Assembly: GCF_008728635.1 (NCBI RefSeq)
Contig: NZ_CP044285.1
Span: 124,001-188,000 of the forward strand
Length of the DNA stretch: 64,000 nt
Origin: Hymenobacter baengnokdamensis
GTDB lineage: Bacteria > Bacteroidota > Bacteroidia > Cytophagales > Hymenobacteraceae
Direction: 5' to 3'
A program made the position numbers and the translations under genes. Shown here one piece after another: positions 33,991 to 43,279 of this stretch. The notes beneath the pieces were generated by a model. That model was not told the DNA's origin. It did no database searches and was given only the letters and a program-made list of their open reading frames with translations. Numbering within the stretch: position 1 is the stretch's first letter; every line of letters starts with the position of its first letter.

Positions 33991-34311
33991 ATGTCTGACA
34001 TCCGCATTTACGTGGAGGAAGCGCCCGGCCAGCGGCGCGAGCTGCCCGCGCCCACCGATATGGGCCTGAGCCTGATGGAATTGCTCAAAGCCAGCGACTA
34101 TCCTATTCAGGCTACCTGCGGCGGCATGGCGCTGTGCGCCACCTGCCACGTCGAGATTCTGGCTGGCCCGCCCCTGCCCGAGCCCAGCGACGACGAGTGG
34201 GCCATGCTCGATACCCTGCCCCAGCTGCACGAAACCAGCCGCCTGAGCTGCCAGATTCGCCTGGCACCCAACCTCGACGGGCTGGTAGTGCGCGTGGCCG
34301 AGCCGGCCTGA
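33991..34311 (+). CDS. 2Fe-2S ferredoxin
   Basis: A 106-residue adrenodoxin-type ferredoxin. The cluster ligands are Cys-x5-Cys-x2-Cys (ATCGGMALCATCHVEI) with the fourth Cys in LSCQIRL. Together with the reductase gene just upstream it makes an NADPH-ferredoxin electron-transfer pair. The ATG at 33991 (MSDIRIYVEE) is preferred over the longer frame at 33949, which would translate the palindrome just upstream. Final electron acceptor not known. Confidence 0.92.
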   Translation: MSDIRIYVEEAPGQRRELPAPTDMGLSLMELLKASDYPIQATCGGMALCATCHVEILAGPPLPEPSDDEWAMLDTLPQLHETSRLSCQIRLAPNLDGLVVRVAEPA

Positions 34312-34350
34312 CGGCTGCTTTAAAACGGGTTCCCAGCATTAGTTACGCAG

Positions 34351-34411
34351 GCGCCGCGGCGCATTTCGTCAGCATCCGGCCTTGGGTGCCTGACGAAATG
34401 CGCCGCGGCGC
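34351..34411. repeat. Intergenic palindrome of the GCGCCGCGGCGC type
   Basis: Perfect 22-bp arms (34351-34372 and 34390-34411) with a 17-base loop; each arm itself starts with the palindrome GCGCCGCGGCGC. It lies between the ferredoxin and the GH28 gene and would form a long stem. Confidence 0.85.
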
Positions 34412-34492
34412 GTCTTGCAATCGTTGCCATAAGGCTGGCGTGGCTATTGCTGCATTGCCCTACCGCTGACATTCTTACCTCCGCTCTCTAAT

Positions 34493-35977
34493 ATGAAACT
34501 CTTTTCGCTGCTCTGGCTGGCCACCTTACCTGCCGTTGCCCAAACGCCGGCTCACGACGTAGCCTGGTACACCCAGCATGCGCCTTTTACCATGCCGGCC
34601 GTGCCCGACCCGGCTATTCCGGCCCACACCGTTTCTATTAAGGAATTTGGTGGGGTAGCCGATGGCAAAACCCTGAATACTGAGGCGTTTGCCAAGGCCA
34701 TTGCGGCGTGTGCCCAGGCGGGCGGCGGCCACGTAGTGGTGCCGGCCGGCACGTGGCTCACCGGCCCCATTGAGCTGCGAAGCAACATCGACCTGCATAC
34801 CGAAGCCGGCACGAAGGTCTTGTTTACGCCCGACCGCACGCAGTACCCGCTGCAAGCGGCCGGCCGGGGCCAGTATGAGGTGACGCCGCCCCTCTGGGGC
34901 ACCAGGCTGGAGAACGTGTCCATCACCGGGCCGGGCGTGTTCGACGGCTCGGGCGAGGCGTGGCGGCCCTTGAAGAAAGGCAAGGTTTCGGCCGGCGAGT
35001 GGGACCGCGTGGTGCACTCGGGAGGCGTGCTCAGCGCCGATGGTAAAATCTGGTGGCCCAGCCGCGAGGCCATGGGCGGCGAGGCATTGCTCAAAAAGCT
35101 CAAAAACAAGCCCGATGCCACCGAAGCCGACTACCTCCCGGCCCGCGACTTTCTGCGGCCCAAAATGGTGGCCATTACCAATACCAAAAACCTGCTGCTC
35201 GACGGGCCGACGTTTCGCAACTCGCCCATGTTCGTAATTAACCCGAAGGGCATTACCAACCTTATCATTCGCAACGTGCAGGTGCACAACGACTACTGGG
35301 CCCAGAACGGCGATGGCATCGACATCAGCGCCAGCCATAATGTAATTATTTATCACTGCACCGTGAGTGCCGGCGACGACGGCATCTGCATGAAGTCGAG
35401 CGGTAATAATGCGCCCGATGACCCGGCGTTAACTAATGTTCTCATTGCCGACTGCACCGTGCTGCAAGGCCACGGCGGCTTCGTGGTGGGCAGCAACACC
35501 GACGGCGGCATGCGCAACATCTGGGTGACGGACTGCCGCTTTATGGGGACCGACATTGGCGTGCGCGTGAAAAGCAATGCCGGCCGCGGCGGACTGGTAC
35601 GCGATATCTACGTCGATAACATTGCCATGACGAATATTCTGCACGAGGCGGTGCTGTTCGATACGTATTACGAAGACGTGCCCGCCGGCAAGGCAAAAGG
35701 CAGTGGCATGCCCACGGAGGCAACCAAAGTTCCTGATTTTCAGAACTTCTTCCTGCGCGACATCACCTGTAAAGGCGCCGAAACGGCCCTGTTTTTTCGG
35801 GGGCTGCCCCAGCAGCCGGTCCACGATATTCACTTCGATAATGTAAGTATCGAAGCTACCAAAGGGGTAGTAGCCGACGATATCCGCAACATCGCGTTCA
35901 AGAATGTACGCCTGACGACCGTCGACCAGCCCGCCATTCCGGCCGCAGCTGCCAAAAATATCACTATAGCGCAGTAG
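34493..35977 (+). CDS. Exported glycoside hydrolase family 28 (polygalacturonase-type)
   Basis: A 494-residue protein with a signal peptide (MKLFSLLWLATLPAVAQ). The right-handed beta-helix begins with VSIKEFGGVADGKTLNTEAFAKAI, a standard GH28/pectate-lyase start. The catalytic GH28 motifs are visible: NGDGIDI, SAGDDGI (Asp-Asp), LQGHGGFVVG (the His) and GVRVKSNAG (R-x-K). It should cut or exo-attack galacturonan or related polymers outside the cell. The exact bond (endo, exo, rhamno-) cannot be read. It is monocistronic; a palindrome and a terminator follow. Confidence 0.9.
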   Translation: MKLFSLLWLATLPAVAQTPAHDVAWYTQHAPFTMPAVPDPAIPAHTVSIKEFGGVADGKTLNTEAFAKAIAACAQAGGGHVVVPAGTWLTGPIELRSNIDLHTEAGTKVLFTPDRTQYPLQAAGRGQYEVTPPLWGTRLENVSITGPGVFDGSGEAWRPLKKGKVSAGEWDRVVHSGGVLSADGKIWWPSREAMGGEALLKKLKNKPDATEADYLPARDFLRPKMVAITNTKNLLLDGPTFRNSPMFVINPKGITNLIIRNVQVHNDYWAQNGDGIDISASHNVIIYHCTVSAGDDGICMKSSGNNAPDDPALTNVLIADCTVLQGHGGFVVGSNTDGGMRNIWVTDCRFMGTDIGVRVKSNAGRGGLVRDIYVDNIAMTNILHEAVLFDTYYEDVPAGKAKGSGMPTEATKVPDFQNFFLRDITCKGAETALFFRGLPQQPVHDIHFDNVSIEATKGVVADDIRNIAFKNVRLTTVDQPAIPAAAAKNITIAQ

Positions 35978-35983
35978 AGTATT

Positions 35984-36054
35984 CGTCGTTCGTTACTCGT
36001 TACTAGTTATTCATTTTTCGTCGTCAGCATAACGAAAAATGAGTAACGAACGAC
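35984..36054. repeat. Intergenic palindrome after GH28 gene
   Basis: GTCGTTCGTTACTC and ATTTTTCG on the left pair with CGAAAAATGAGTAACGAACGAC (36033-36054); the left copy is interrupted by a short duplicated piece (GTTACTAGTTAT). Low-complexity spacer repeats of this type recur in the window. Confidence 0.6.
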
Positions 36055-36065
36055 AAATCAAGAAA

Positions 36066-36102
36066 TTAAAAAAGGCCCGGCAGATTGTCGGGCCTTTTTT
36101 AA
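36066..36102. terminator. Terminator near the GH28 and Lys/Ser-rich genes
   Basis: The stem TTAAAAAAGGCCCG/CGGGCCTTTTTTAA with a loop of about 8 bases, between convergent genes. Confidence 0.8.
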
Positions 36103-36121
36103 TATAGCTTTTATATATGAA

Positions 36122-36760
36122 TTAGCGGCGGTGCTTATGCTTAGCTGACGACTTATGCTTACTTGCTGACGACTTGTGCTTGGCTTTCGTCTTGGTCTTT
36201 TTCTCGCTGGTATGGTGGTGAGCTGACTTTCTGGTAGACTCCTTTTTGCTCTTGCTTTTACTCTTATGAGAAGCAGCTTTTTTACTGCTGTGATGCGAGC
36301 TGGACTTTTCGGCGCTGTGATGCTTGCTATGGCTGCTCTTGCTAGTGTGGCTGCTATGGCGGGCAGCCCGGCGCTCGGCGCGGGCTTCGGCGGCGCGCTC
36401 CTCGCGGCGGGCAGCCAGCCAGGCGGCATGGCGGGCCGCCCGCGACCGGGAGTGGCTGGCCGACTCGTGAGCGGGCGAAGCGACTTCCTCGGTGCGCGGG
36501 TCGGTAGGGGCTTCGTTGTAGTGAGCAGTAGCGTCCGACTCGGGAGCGGCGGTGCTCAGCTGCTCGGCCGAGGCCGTGGGCTTGGAGAGCGCTTCGGCCT
36601 TTTTGCGGCGCACCGGCATCAGGAAGTCGCGCTCGGCGCGCTCACGGGTGCTGAGGTTTTCTTCGCCGGGCAGCTTGGTTACAACGGGCGCCTTTTCAGC
36701 TTGCGCCCAGGCCGCTGACGTGGTCAGCGATAAGGCAATTAAAACAACTAGCTTCCTCAT
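36122..36760 (-). CDS. Exported Lys/Ser/His/Ala-rich protein
   Basis: A 212-residue protein. A signal peptide (MRKLVVLIALSLTTSAAWAQ) is followed by an acidic/mixed segment to about 95, and then an extremely basic low-complexity tail (HSRSRAARHAAW, SSHTSKSSHSKHHSAEKS, KSKSKSKKESTRKS) to the end. The tail resembles histone H1-like or nucleic-acid-binding repeats, but the signal peptide puts it outside the cytoplasm, where it may bind DNA, polyanions or peptidoglycan. The reading frame would start with TTG at 36763; ATG at 36760 is chosen. Function unknown. Confidence 0.72.
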   Translation of the reverse strand: MRKLVVLIALSLTTSAAWAQAEKAPVVTKLPGEENLSTRERAERDFLMPVRRKKAEALSKPTASAEQLSTAAPESDATAHYNEAPTDPRTEEVASPAHESASHSRSRAARHAAWLAARREERAAEARAERRAARHSSHTSKSSHSKHHSAEKSSSHHSSKKAASHKSKSKSKKESTRKSAHHHTSEKKTKTKAKHKSSASKHKSSAKHKHRR

Positions 36761-36788
36761 CAATAACTTACTGAATAATTTAGAAGAA

Positions 36789-36819
36789 CAAAAATACGTT
36801 TAATACCCCACCCGTGCAA
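36789..36819 (-). promoter_or_regulatory. Promoter of the Lys/Ser-rich gene
   Basis: On the minus strand, TTG (complement of 36817-36819) and TATTTTTG (complement of 36789-36796) are 20 bases apart and stand about 30 bases before the start codon. Confidence 0.5.
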
Positions 36820-36930
36820 CAGGCTTGCCGGGCACAACCGCTAGGTTTGGCGCCGTTCTGGCTATTTGCAGAAGGCGTATGCGGCTGCAATCGTTACCAT
36901 TCTTTTTTACACAAACGCCTGGCTGCCGCC

Positions 36931-39900
36931 CTAAAGCGGGGCAATAGTGAGCCGCTGCCCGGCCGAGTTGGCGCCAAATTCCGGCGCGTACATACACTGC
37001 ACCTGGCTGAGGCCACCCGAAAAGTCGCCGGCCTGGCTGGCCCGCAGTCGATACTCAAAGACGTGAGTGCCGCGCGGCACCAGGCTCAGAAAAAAGTTGG
37101 TTGCCGCGTCGCGGGGGCTTTCATAATACCCCAGCCCATTCTGGTAGCGGTAGCCGCTGAGCTGCTTAATAGGCTCAAGGCCGGCGGCGCGCTGGTCTTT
37201 GAGGTGCACGTATTCGAGCTCGCGGTCGGTACGCAGCACCAGGCGCACCACCAGGGCATCGCCCACTTTAAGCGGCGTAGTAGCCGTGATTTTTTCGAGC
37301 TGCGGGCCGGCGGCCGTGCGGGTTTCGCGGTAGAGCTGGCGCTCGAGGCTGAGTGGTGTAGCGGCGGGCGTTACCTTATCAATATCCTCAAAATACTGCC
37401 AGTAGAGCGCGCCCCAGGCCACGCCCGCGTCGGGCTTGGTGACGGTTACTTTCCCCTGGGTGGGCTGCACCCCGGCGGCCGCCCAGCTGGTTTTGAAGTA
37501 GCCCGTACCGGCCTGGCTGGCTTCGGGCCGAATGATTTCGCCCCCTACGCTTATTTTCAACGGCTGCGGGGCCGCCAGCCAGTCGGAGCCGCGCAGCAGC
37601 AAAGCATAGCAGGCGTCGGCGGTGGCGCGGGTGCTGGGCCAATTGTGGGTCTGCTTTTGCGTGAGCAGCCACAGCTTGAGCGCATCGACCGCTTGCTGGT
37701 CGTTTTTGATTTCGTCAAATGCTTCAATAAGCGCAGCCTGGGTTTCGGTGGGCGACTCATGCCAGTACGTACTGGCAGCTACCTCCTTCCAGTACATACC
37801 CAGCGCAGGCGAGTGCAGGGCGTTTTCGGCGAGGGCCCGCATAATATCCTGGCTGGTATGGTTGGCCGCATCGTGCCGGTACAGCGCCAGTGCCAGCTGC
37901 CCTTGCAGTAGCGGGGCCTGCCGCGTCCAGTAGCGGGCCGCCTGCTGCCGATAAAAGGTATAAGCTGCTCCCGCACCCACCTGCAACGGCCCGGCCGGCC
38001 AGAAGCTGCGGGCATACAGCCCCTGTATTTCGAGCAGACTCAGCTCATCGCGCTCGGGCTTAAAGTCTTTAGCGCGGCGCAGCTCGGCGTATTCGGCGGC
38101 AGTGGCGCGGTCCTGGTAGGCCAGGGCATTTTGCAGTATGGTGCGCGCTATTTCGTTCTGGCTGGCATCGAACGCATTCAGCTTTTTTAATTTACCGAAC
38201 CCGGCCACAATCAGCTGGGTGATGTAGCGGTCGGCGGGCATGTTATCAAACCACGGAAACGCGCCGTTGGGCAGCTGCATGGCCTGTAGCTTGGCCAGGG
38301 CGCGGGCGGTTTCGCCTTGCAGCCGGGCTTCGTCAAAGCGCGTGCTGAGGCGGGCCAGGCGCTCGGCTTCGCCCTGCGCATCGCGCACCCAGGGCGTTTC
38401 CTGCAAGAGCAGGCTTTTCAGCTCCTGGTTTTGGGCCAGCTTACTGGCCAGGGCATTTTGCTGGGCGGCAGTGCCGCTACGAGCCTGACGCGTCCACTCG
38501 GCCAGCACAGCCTTGAAGCGCGGGTTAGACTTCAGAATCTGAGCCGCCAGCAGGTTAGCATAGAGCCGGCTGAATACTTGCTCGGAACACTCGTACGGGT
38601 ATTCCATGAGGTAGGGCAGGCTCTGCATGGCATACCAGGCGGGGTTGGCAGTCATTTCCAGGGTGAGCGAGTAGTTGCGCCGGGTAGGCGAGCTGGTGCT
38701 TGTCAGCTTCTTCAGTTCAAACTCGCGGGTGGCTGGCCCTACGATTGGCAGCGGCAGGCTTTCGGTGATGAGAATCTTATTGGGCAGTACCGGCAGGGTA
38801 TTTTCCTCGCCATCGGAGAACCTCACCCCCAGCCTCTCTCCAAAAGAGAGGGGACCTTTATGCTTGGTTTTGCGGCTCTTTTTACCTGCTAACTGCTCAC
38901 TGTTCACTGCTAACTGGCTTTCGGCCACTACCCGATAGGTCACGGCCACCGGCGCAAAGTCGGCGGGCAGCCTGACTTCCCAGCCCAGCGCGACGCTCTG
39001 GTGCGCGTCCGCCGCTACGGTCTGCTGGGCCGGGCTTTTCACTAACTGGCCGGTAATATCCTGGCCCGTAGCGGCATCGAGCAGAAAGAGCTGGGCCGTG
39101 CCGCTGGTGGCGTAGTCAGTGAGGTTCGAGAATTTGGCGGGGAACGTGAACGTGTCGCCCGGCCGCAGAAAACGCGGCGCGTTGGGCGTAAGCTGGATTT
39201 CTTTCTGGGTAACGAGCTGCCGGGCCAACTGGCCGGTATGCAGGCCTTTGTCGTGGGCCAGGGCCAGCAGCTGCCAGCGCGTCACGGCCTCGGGCATCTG
39301 AAATTCGAGCACCACCTCGCCGTTTTTATCGGTGCGCAGGGCCGGCTGCCAGAAGGCCGTTTCGCGAAAATCGCTGCGGGTGGGGATGGCAGTAAGGTCG
39401 GGGGAGGCAGGTTTTTGTTGAACGCCATAAGCTACCGTTACGACCTCGCTCAACGAATTACTACCTGCCATTTTAGACATCGGAGCCGCCGCTCCAGAAC
39501 TAAGTCCCCGAATCACTATTCGGGGGCCACCGCTAGGCACCGCGCGTTGTATCTGCACTCCAGCTACTTTCCCCTGCAAAGCTCTCTCAACTTTGCTACT
39601 ACTACCGTTCTTCTGCCTCAGTTCTTCTTGGTCAGGCACTTCATTTAAGTGTTGCTGCCAATTATTTAATTCAGGGTAATCGACTGCTTTCAGCTCCACA
39701 CCATCATTTGCTGTAGCGAAAAAATCAGAACTCATTTGCCCAAAAACGCCCTGCCGGCCAAACCGCGCCGGGAAGTAATTACCCCCAAACTCCAGCCCCT
39801 GAAAGCTATGCGACCGAAATACATCCAGGCTCTGGTCATAGAGCGTAGCCAGCAGCTCGGCATCGGCGGCTTTGCCGTTGGCCTGGCGAATGGTAACGCG

Positions 39901-42900
39901 CCAGGTTTCGCGCTGGCCCGGCTGCAGCCGGTCGCGGAAGGTACTGATGGCCAGTTGTAGTGACTGAGGTTTTTCAGCTACCTGCACCACGGCATCGTGG
40001 CGATAGAGGTGGTTGTCGCGCACCTGCGTAGTATGGAAATAGAGCGGGCCACGCGCATCAGCGAAACCACTTCCGAGGGCCAGGCGGCGCTGCTCACCGG
40101 CTTTCAGGGTTAGCCACTCGTGGTGTAGCAGTTCGCCGCCGCGCTCTACTTCGAGAAGTATATGGGCATCGGCCTCGCTGCTCCCCAGTAAGATGCTGGC
40201 CGGTTGTCCGGGCAATACAGTGTCTTGCAGCGACACAAACCAATCGGGCGTGGCAAAGGGCACGGCAGCGGCCTGCGAGTTATAGAGCGTAAAATCAAGC
40301 AGCGCCCGCGCCGAATCAGCGTCAGCTGCCTGGGCTTCGAGGCGGTAGCGGCCGGTGGGCAGCGCCGTCAGCGCAGCTTTCAGGTCGAGCTCCGGGCTGT
40401 TTTTAGTGTCGAAAGCCAGGGTCTTAACCAGCTCCGACGCGGCCTCGTTGTCGGCTGTTTCGGGCACCGGGCCGGGCATGCCGGGTGGGTTGGGGCGGTA
40501 GCGGCGGGCCAGCAGGCGCAACGTGCCCGCCGCAGGCAGCGGCTCGCCGGTAGCATTGGTGCTCAACAGCGTGAAAGCCGGCAACCGCTGTTTATCGGCC
40601 GCGTCGGGGCCGGTAAGGCGCAGGCTGAGCGGATTGTGGCCGATGGGCACATTGCGCGTACCGGTGCGGGTTTCGCCAGCCGCGTCGGTTACGTCGGCCG
40701 TTATTTCAAATACGTAGCCCGGCTCCCAGTCCTGCCAGATACGACTGGGGTGACCCGCCGCTACAGGCACCAGCGGCGGCGTAAAGGTGATAGCGAAGCG
40801 GCCCTCACCATCGGTCGAAGTAGTGCCGTGGGCCACCTCCTGGTTACCGCCGCGTGGGCCGGGCTGAGACATACTTCGCCCGCCGAAGCCATACTCAAAC
40901 AGCGGCCATAGCTCGCGGCGCGTTACTCGGTAGCTCACCTGTGCGCCGTCAGTGGCCTGCCCGGCGTAGGCGCGGGCACGGCCGGTCACGTTCAGCGGCT
41001 GGCCCAGCTGCGGCCGGCCGGGCACCGAGTCGAGCGCCACCAAAAAGGTCGGCCGCTTATAATCTTCCACGGCGAAGCGTAGCTCGCCGTCGTCAGCGCT
41101 CAGCGTAAATTCCCCGTTTAGCAAGCCGGCCGGCAGCACAAATGACCCGCTGAACGAGCCAAAATCGTTGGTAACGAAGCTTTGTTTTTGCAGCGTTTGG
41201 CCGTTCACATCTTCCAGCTCTACCTCCTGCGGCTCTTTAGCTAACAGCTGTGCTTTACCCGCCTGACTCTCAGTCAGAATCCCCTTGAAATACACTATTT
41301 GTCCTGGCCGGTAGATAGCACGGTCAGTAAATAGGAAGGTGTGGCGTTGCGGCGGCTTGGGCTCGTTTTCAGTACCAGAGAAGTAATAGGAATTTAGGGC
41401 GGTCAGCAGTGTATCACGGCCCAGCCAGGAGCGCACGCTGCTCAGCTGCTCACGGCCCAGCGCGTCAGTAGATTTATTCGGGGCCGGAATTTCTACCTCG
41501 CCCGTCGGGCCGGTGGGCAGCACGTCGCCCAGGCGACGGTCGTCGCGCTGCTTGGCGCGATTATACACGTTGAAGGTGGCCTGATTTTTAACGCCCGCCA
41601 GCGGAACTCCGCTGGCCCGGTCTACCAGCAGCAGCGCCGTAGCGCCGCTGGCTGGGTTTGTGCGGTGTACCAAACTGAGCTGACTGGCTCCCAGCAGGGC
41701 ATAGGCCGTTACGGTACCAGCCGGTGCTGAAGTCGCAGCCTGGTCGGTTAGAAGCTGAGCCTTATTGCTAAGCAGGATGAGGTAATAGCCAGCCGGCAGC
41801 GCCGCACCGGCCGCCGCCAGATTCTGCTCTTTGTAGTCGAAGGAGTGCGCGGGCAGCGGCAAGGCCCAGGTGGCGGCCGGCGCGGCTTCTAAAGCATGGG
41901 CGAAGCGCTTGGCGAGCGGACGGTTCTGGGGGTCGTAATGGCCTTGCTGCCATTCTTTAGCGCTGATGCGATACGCCCAGGCGTGCAGCTCCGTCACGTT
42001 GCGTACCGTCACATCCAGCCGCCAGGGCTGGCCGGGCACCACCACATCGGCCGCCGAAAAGGCTAGCTCGGGCTGCTCGATAGCGGCGCGTAGCTGCCGG
42101 GCCCGCGCCGCGCCGCGCGACTTCGGAAACCGGGCTTCGGCCGTGTGCGTGAGGGCAAGAGCAGCTACCTCATCGCCGGCTTCATGGCGCGCCTGGGCAC
42201 GCCGCGTCATAAACTCCGTACTGGCAGGCAGGGCTTTATACATTTCGGCCAAGCGCTGTAGAGCTGGCTCATACTGGTCGGCCAAGGGAGTGTTTTGGGT
42301 AAAGCGGTGCAGGTAATGGAGGCGCTGCAAGTCCACGTCGGCCAGCGCGGCCGGATTATTAGCAGCGAGGCGGGCGGCCGTGAGGGCCTGCAACAGCTGC
42401 AACGCGTGCAGCGGCCCATTGAGCGAGTCGGCCGCCGGGGCCGTCAGCCGCAGGGCCGCAAACTCCGGCGCGCTGCCAAGCAGCTGCGGGTCGGTGGGCT
42501 GCCACTGCTGCTCGGGTTTGGTGATGTACCATTCCTGATTTTGCAGCCCCGCAATGGCCCGCTGGGCCAGCAGGTCGTAGAGCGTGGGGCGCAGAGCGCG
42601 GCCCTCGGCATCGCCGCCCATGACCAAGTTGCCCAAGCTGGCCAGGGAGGTTTTTAGCTGGCGCTGGGGCTCGTCTTCTACCGACTGCTGGTAGTGCCGC
42701 ACAATGGCTGAGCCGAGCCGGCCGGCATCCCAGGTGGCGAGGGTGGTACCGCCATCGGCCGCGCCGGGGGTGCTTTGGTCGGCGCTGGGCGCGGCCCCGG
42801 CCGTGCGCCCGTACAGCTGGTAGCGGTGCTGGTTGTAATAATCAGCATATAAGCCCGCCAGCAGCGAATGCAGGATGGGCCGGGCGGGAAAACTGGCCGT

Positions 42901-43194
42901 TTTTACATCACCTTCCAGCAGCGCAATAGCCTTCTCGTCGGCATCCTGCTCCCGGGCTTCGAGCAGCCGGACTTTATATAGCAAAGCCCTAATATAAGCA
43001 GCGGCATCGTCTTGCTTTTTGGCTTGCTGGTAGATTTTCTCTATCAGCGGCGCAGCCGTGGCCGTTTGCTCCTTGCTAAGCAGGGCATCAATTTTTTTCC
43101 ACTGCGCGGCAAAGGGCGGGGGGAGCCCCGGCGCGGCCGAGTCGGCCAGAAGCACGGTCATCAGAAAGGCACAGCAAAGCAGGAAGATACGCAT
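36931..43194 (-). CDS. Alpha-2-macroglobulin-like protein with SusC-like signatures
   Basis: A 2087-residue protein with a signal peptide. MG-type beta domains fill the first 1100 residues, including RAIYRPGQIVYFKG-like text (TDRAIYRPGQIVYFKG). Around 1195-1255 stand two TonB-receptor-type signatures in unusual order, ALQGKVAGVQI...RIVIRGL and then LSEVVTVAYGVQQK. The A2M core follows with the thioester motif C-S-E-Q at Cys1536 and an all-helical thioester domain. Known of the family: bacterial macroglobulins trap proteases at the envelope. Odd: residues about 1425-1460 are translated from two intergenic-type repeats (38821-38860 and 38885-38916). ATG 43194 begins the signal peptide. It follows mreD at 85 bases. 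Confidence 0.88.
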   Translation of the reverse strand: MRIFLLCCAFLMTVLLADSAAPGLPPPFAAQWKKIDALLSKEQTATAAPLIEKIYQQAKKQDDAAAYIRALLYKVRLLEAREQDADEKAIALLEGDVKTASFPARPILHSLLAGLYADYYNQHRYQLYGRTAGAAPSADQSTPGAADGGTTLATWDAGRLGSAIVRHYQQSVEDEPQRQLKTSLASLGNLVMGGDAEGRALRPTLYDLLAQRAIAGLQNQEWYITKPEQQWQPTDPQLLGSAPEFAALRLTAPAADSLNGPLHALQLLQALTAARLAANNPAALADVDLQRLHYLHRFTQNTPLADQYEPALQRLAEMYKALPASTEFMTRRAQARHEAGDEVAALALTHTAEARFPKSRGAARARQLRAAIEQPELAFSAADVVVPGQPWRLDVTVRNVTELHAWAYRISAKEWQQGHYDPQNRPLAKRFAHALEAAPAATWALPLPAHSFDYKEQNLAAAGAALPAGYYLILLSNKAQLLTDQAATSAPAGTVTAYALLGASQLSLVHRTNPASGATALLLVDRASGVPLAGVKNQATFNVYNRAKQRDDRRLGDVLPTGPTGEVEIPAPNKSTDALGREQLSSVRSWLGRDTLLTALNSYYFSGTENEPKPPQRHTFLFTDRAIYRPGQIVYFKGILTESQAGKAQLLAKEPQEVELEDVNGQTLQKQSFVTNDFGSFSGSFVLPAGLLNGEFTLSADDGELRFAVEDYKRPTFLVALDSVPGRPQLGQPLNVTGRARAYAGQATDGAQVSYRVTRRELWPLFEYGFGGRSMSQPGPRGGNQEVAHGTTSTDGEGRFAITFTPPLVPVAAGHPSRIWQDWEPGYVFEITADVTDAAGETRTGTRNVPIGHNPLSLRLTGPDAADKQRLPAFTLLSTNATGEPLPAAGTLRLLARRYRPNPPGMPGPVPETADNEAASELVKTLAFDTKNSPELDLKAALTALPTGRYRLEAQAADADSARALLDFTLYNSQAAAVPFATPDWFVSLQDTVLPGQPASILLGSSEADAHILLEVERGGELLHHEWLTLKAGEQRRLALGSGFADARGPLYFHTTQVRDNHLYRHDAVVQVAEKPQSLQLAISTFRDRLQPGQRETWRVTIRQANGKAADAELLATLYDQSLDVFRSHSFQGLEFGGNYFPARFGRQGVFGQMSSDFFATANDGVELKAVDYPELNNWQQHLNEVPDQEELRQKNGSSSKVERALQGKVAGVQIQRAVPSGGPRIVIRGLSSGAAAPMSKMAGSNSLSEVVTVAYGVQQKPASPDLTAIPTRSDFRETAFWQPALRTDKNGEVVLEFQMPEAVTRWQLLALAHDKGLHTGQLARQLVTQKEIQLTPNAPRFLRPGDTFTFPAKFSNLTDYATSGTAQLFLLDAATGQDITGQLVKSPAQQTVAADAHQSVALGWEVRLPADFAPVAVTYRVVAESQLAVNSEQLAGKKSRKTKHKGPLSFGERLGVRFSDGEENTLPVLPNKILITESLPLPIVGPATREFELKKLTSTSSPTRRNYSLTLEMTANPAWYAMQSLPYLMEYPYECSEQVFSRLYANLLAAQILKSNPRFKAVLAEWTRQARSGTAAQQNALASKLAQNQELKSLLLQETPWVRDAQGEAERLARLSTRFDEARLQGETARALAKLQAMQLPNGAFPWFDNMPADRYITQLIVAGFGKLKKLNAFDASQNEIARTILQNALAYQDRATAAEYAELRRAKDFKPERDELSLLEIQGLYARSFWPAGPLQVGAGAAYTFYRQQAARYWTRQAPLLQGQLALALYRHDAANHTSQDIMRALAENALHSPALGMYWKEVAASTYWHESPTETQAALIEAFDEIKNDQQAVDALKLWLLTQKQTHNWPSTRATADACYALLLRGSDWLAAPQPLKISVGGEIIRPEASQAGTGYFKTSWAAAGVQPTQGKVTVTKPDAGVAWGALYWQYFEDIDKVTPAATPLSLERQLYRETRTAAGPQLEKITATTPLKVGDALVVRLVLRTDRELEYVHLKDQRAAGLEPIKQLSGYRYQNGLGYYESPRDAATNFFLSLVPRGTHVFEYRLRASQAGDFSGGLSQVQCMYAPEFGANSAGQRLTIAPL
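38821..38860. repeat. Intergenic-type hairpin repeat inside the macroglobulin gene
   Basis: CCTCACCCCCAGCC...CTCTCC-AAAA-GAGAGGGG is a repeat form common between genes in many bacteria; here it sits in frame inside a gene and is translated as GPLSFGERLGVRF. Confidence 0.6.
38885..38916. repeat. Low-complexity TAACTG/TCACTG repeat inside the macroglobulin gene
   Basis: CTGCTAACTGCTCACTG and TTCACTGCTAACTG tandem units, usually intergenic, are translated as QLAVNSEQLAG just upstream of the other repeat. Confidence 0.55.
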
Positions 43195-43279
43195 ACGGGC
43201 AGGGCTTACGGCCGGGGTTAATGCCCTAAAGATGCCGGAACCATGCCAACTGCACACGCCGCAGCCTTCCTCCCCGACG

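Noticed and set aside
36122..36760. Lys/Ser/His tail as a possible CRISPR or tandem-repeat array
   Set aside because: The repeats are irregular at the DNA level and the frame is open throughout, so this is coding low complexity.
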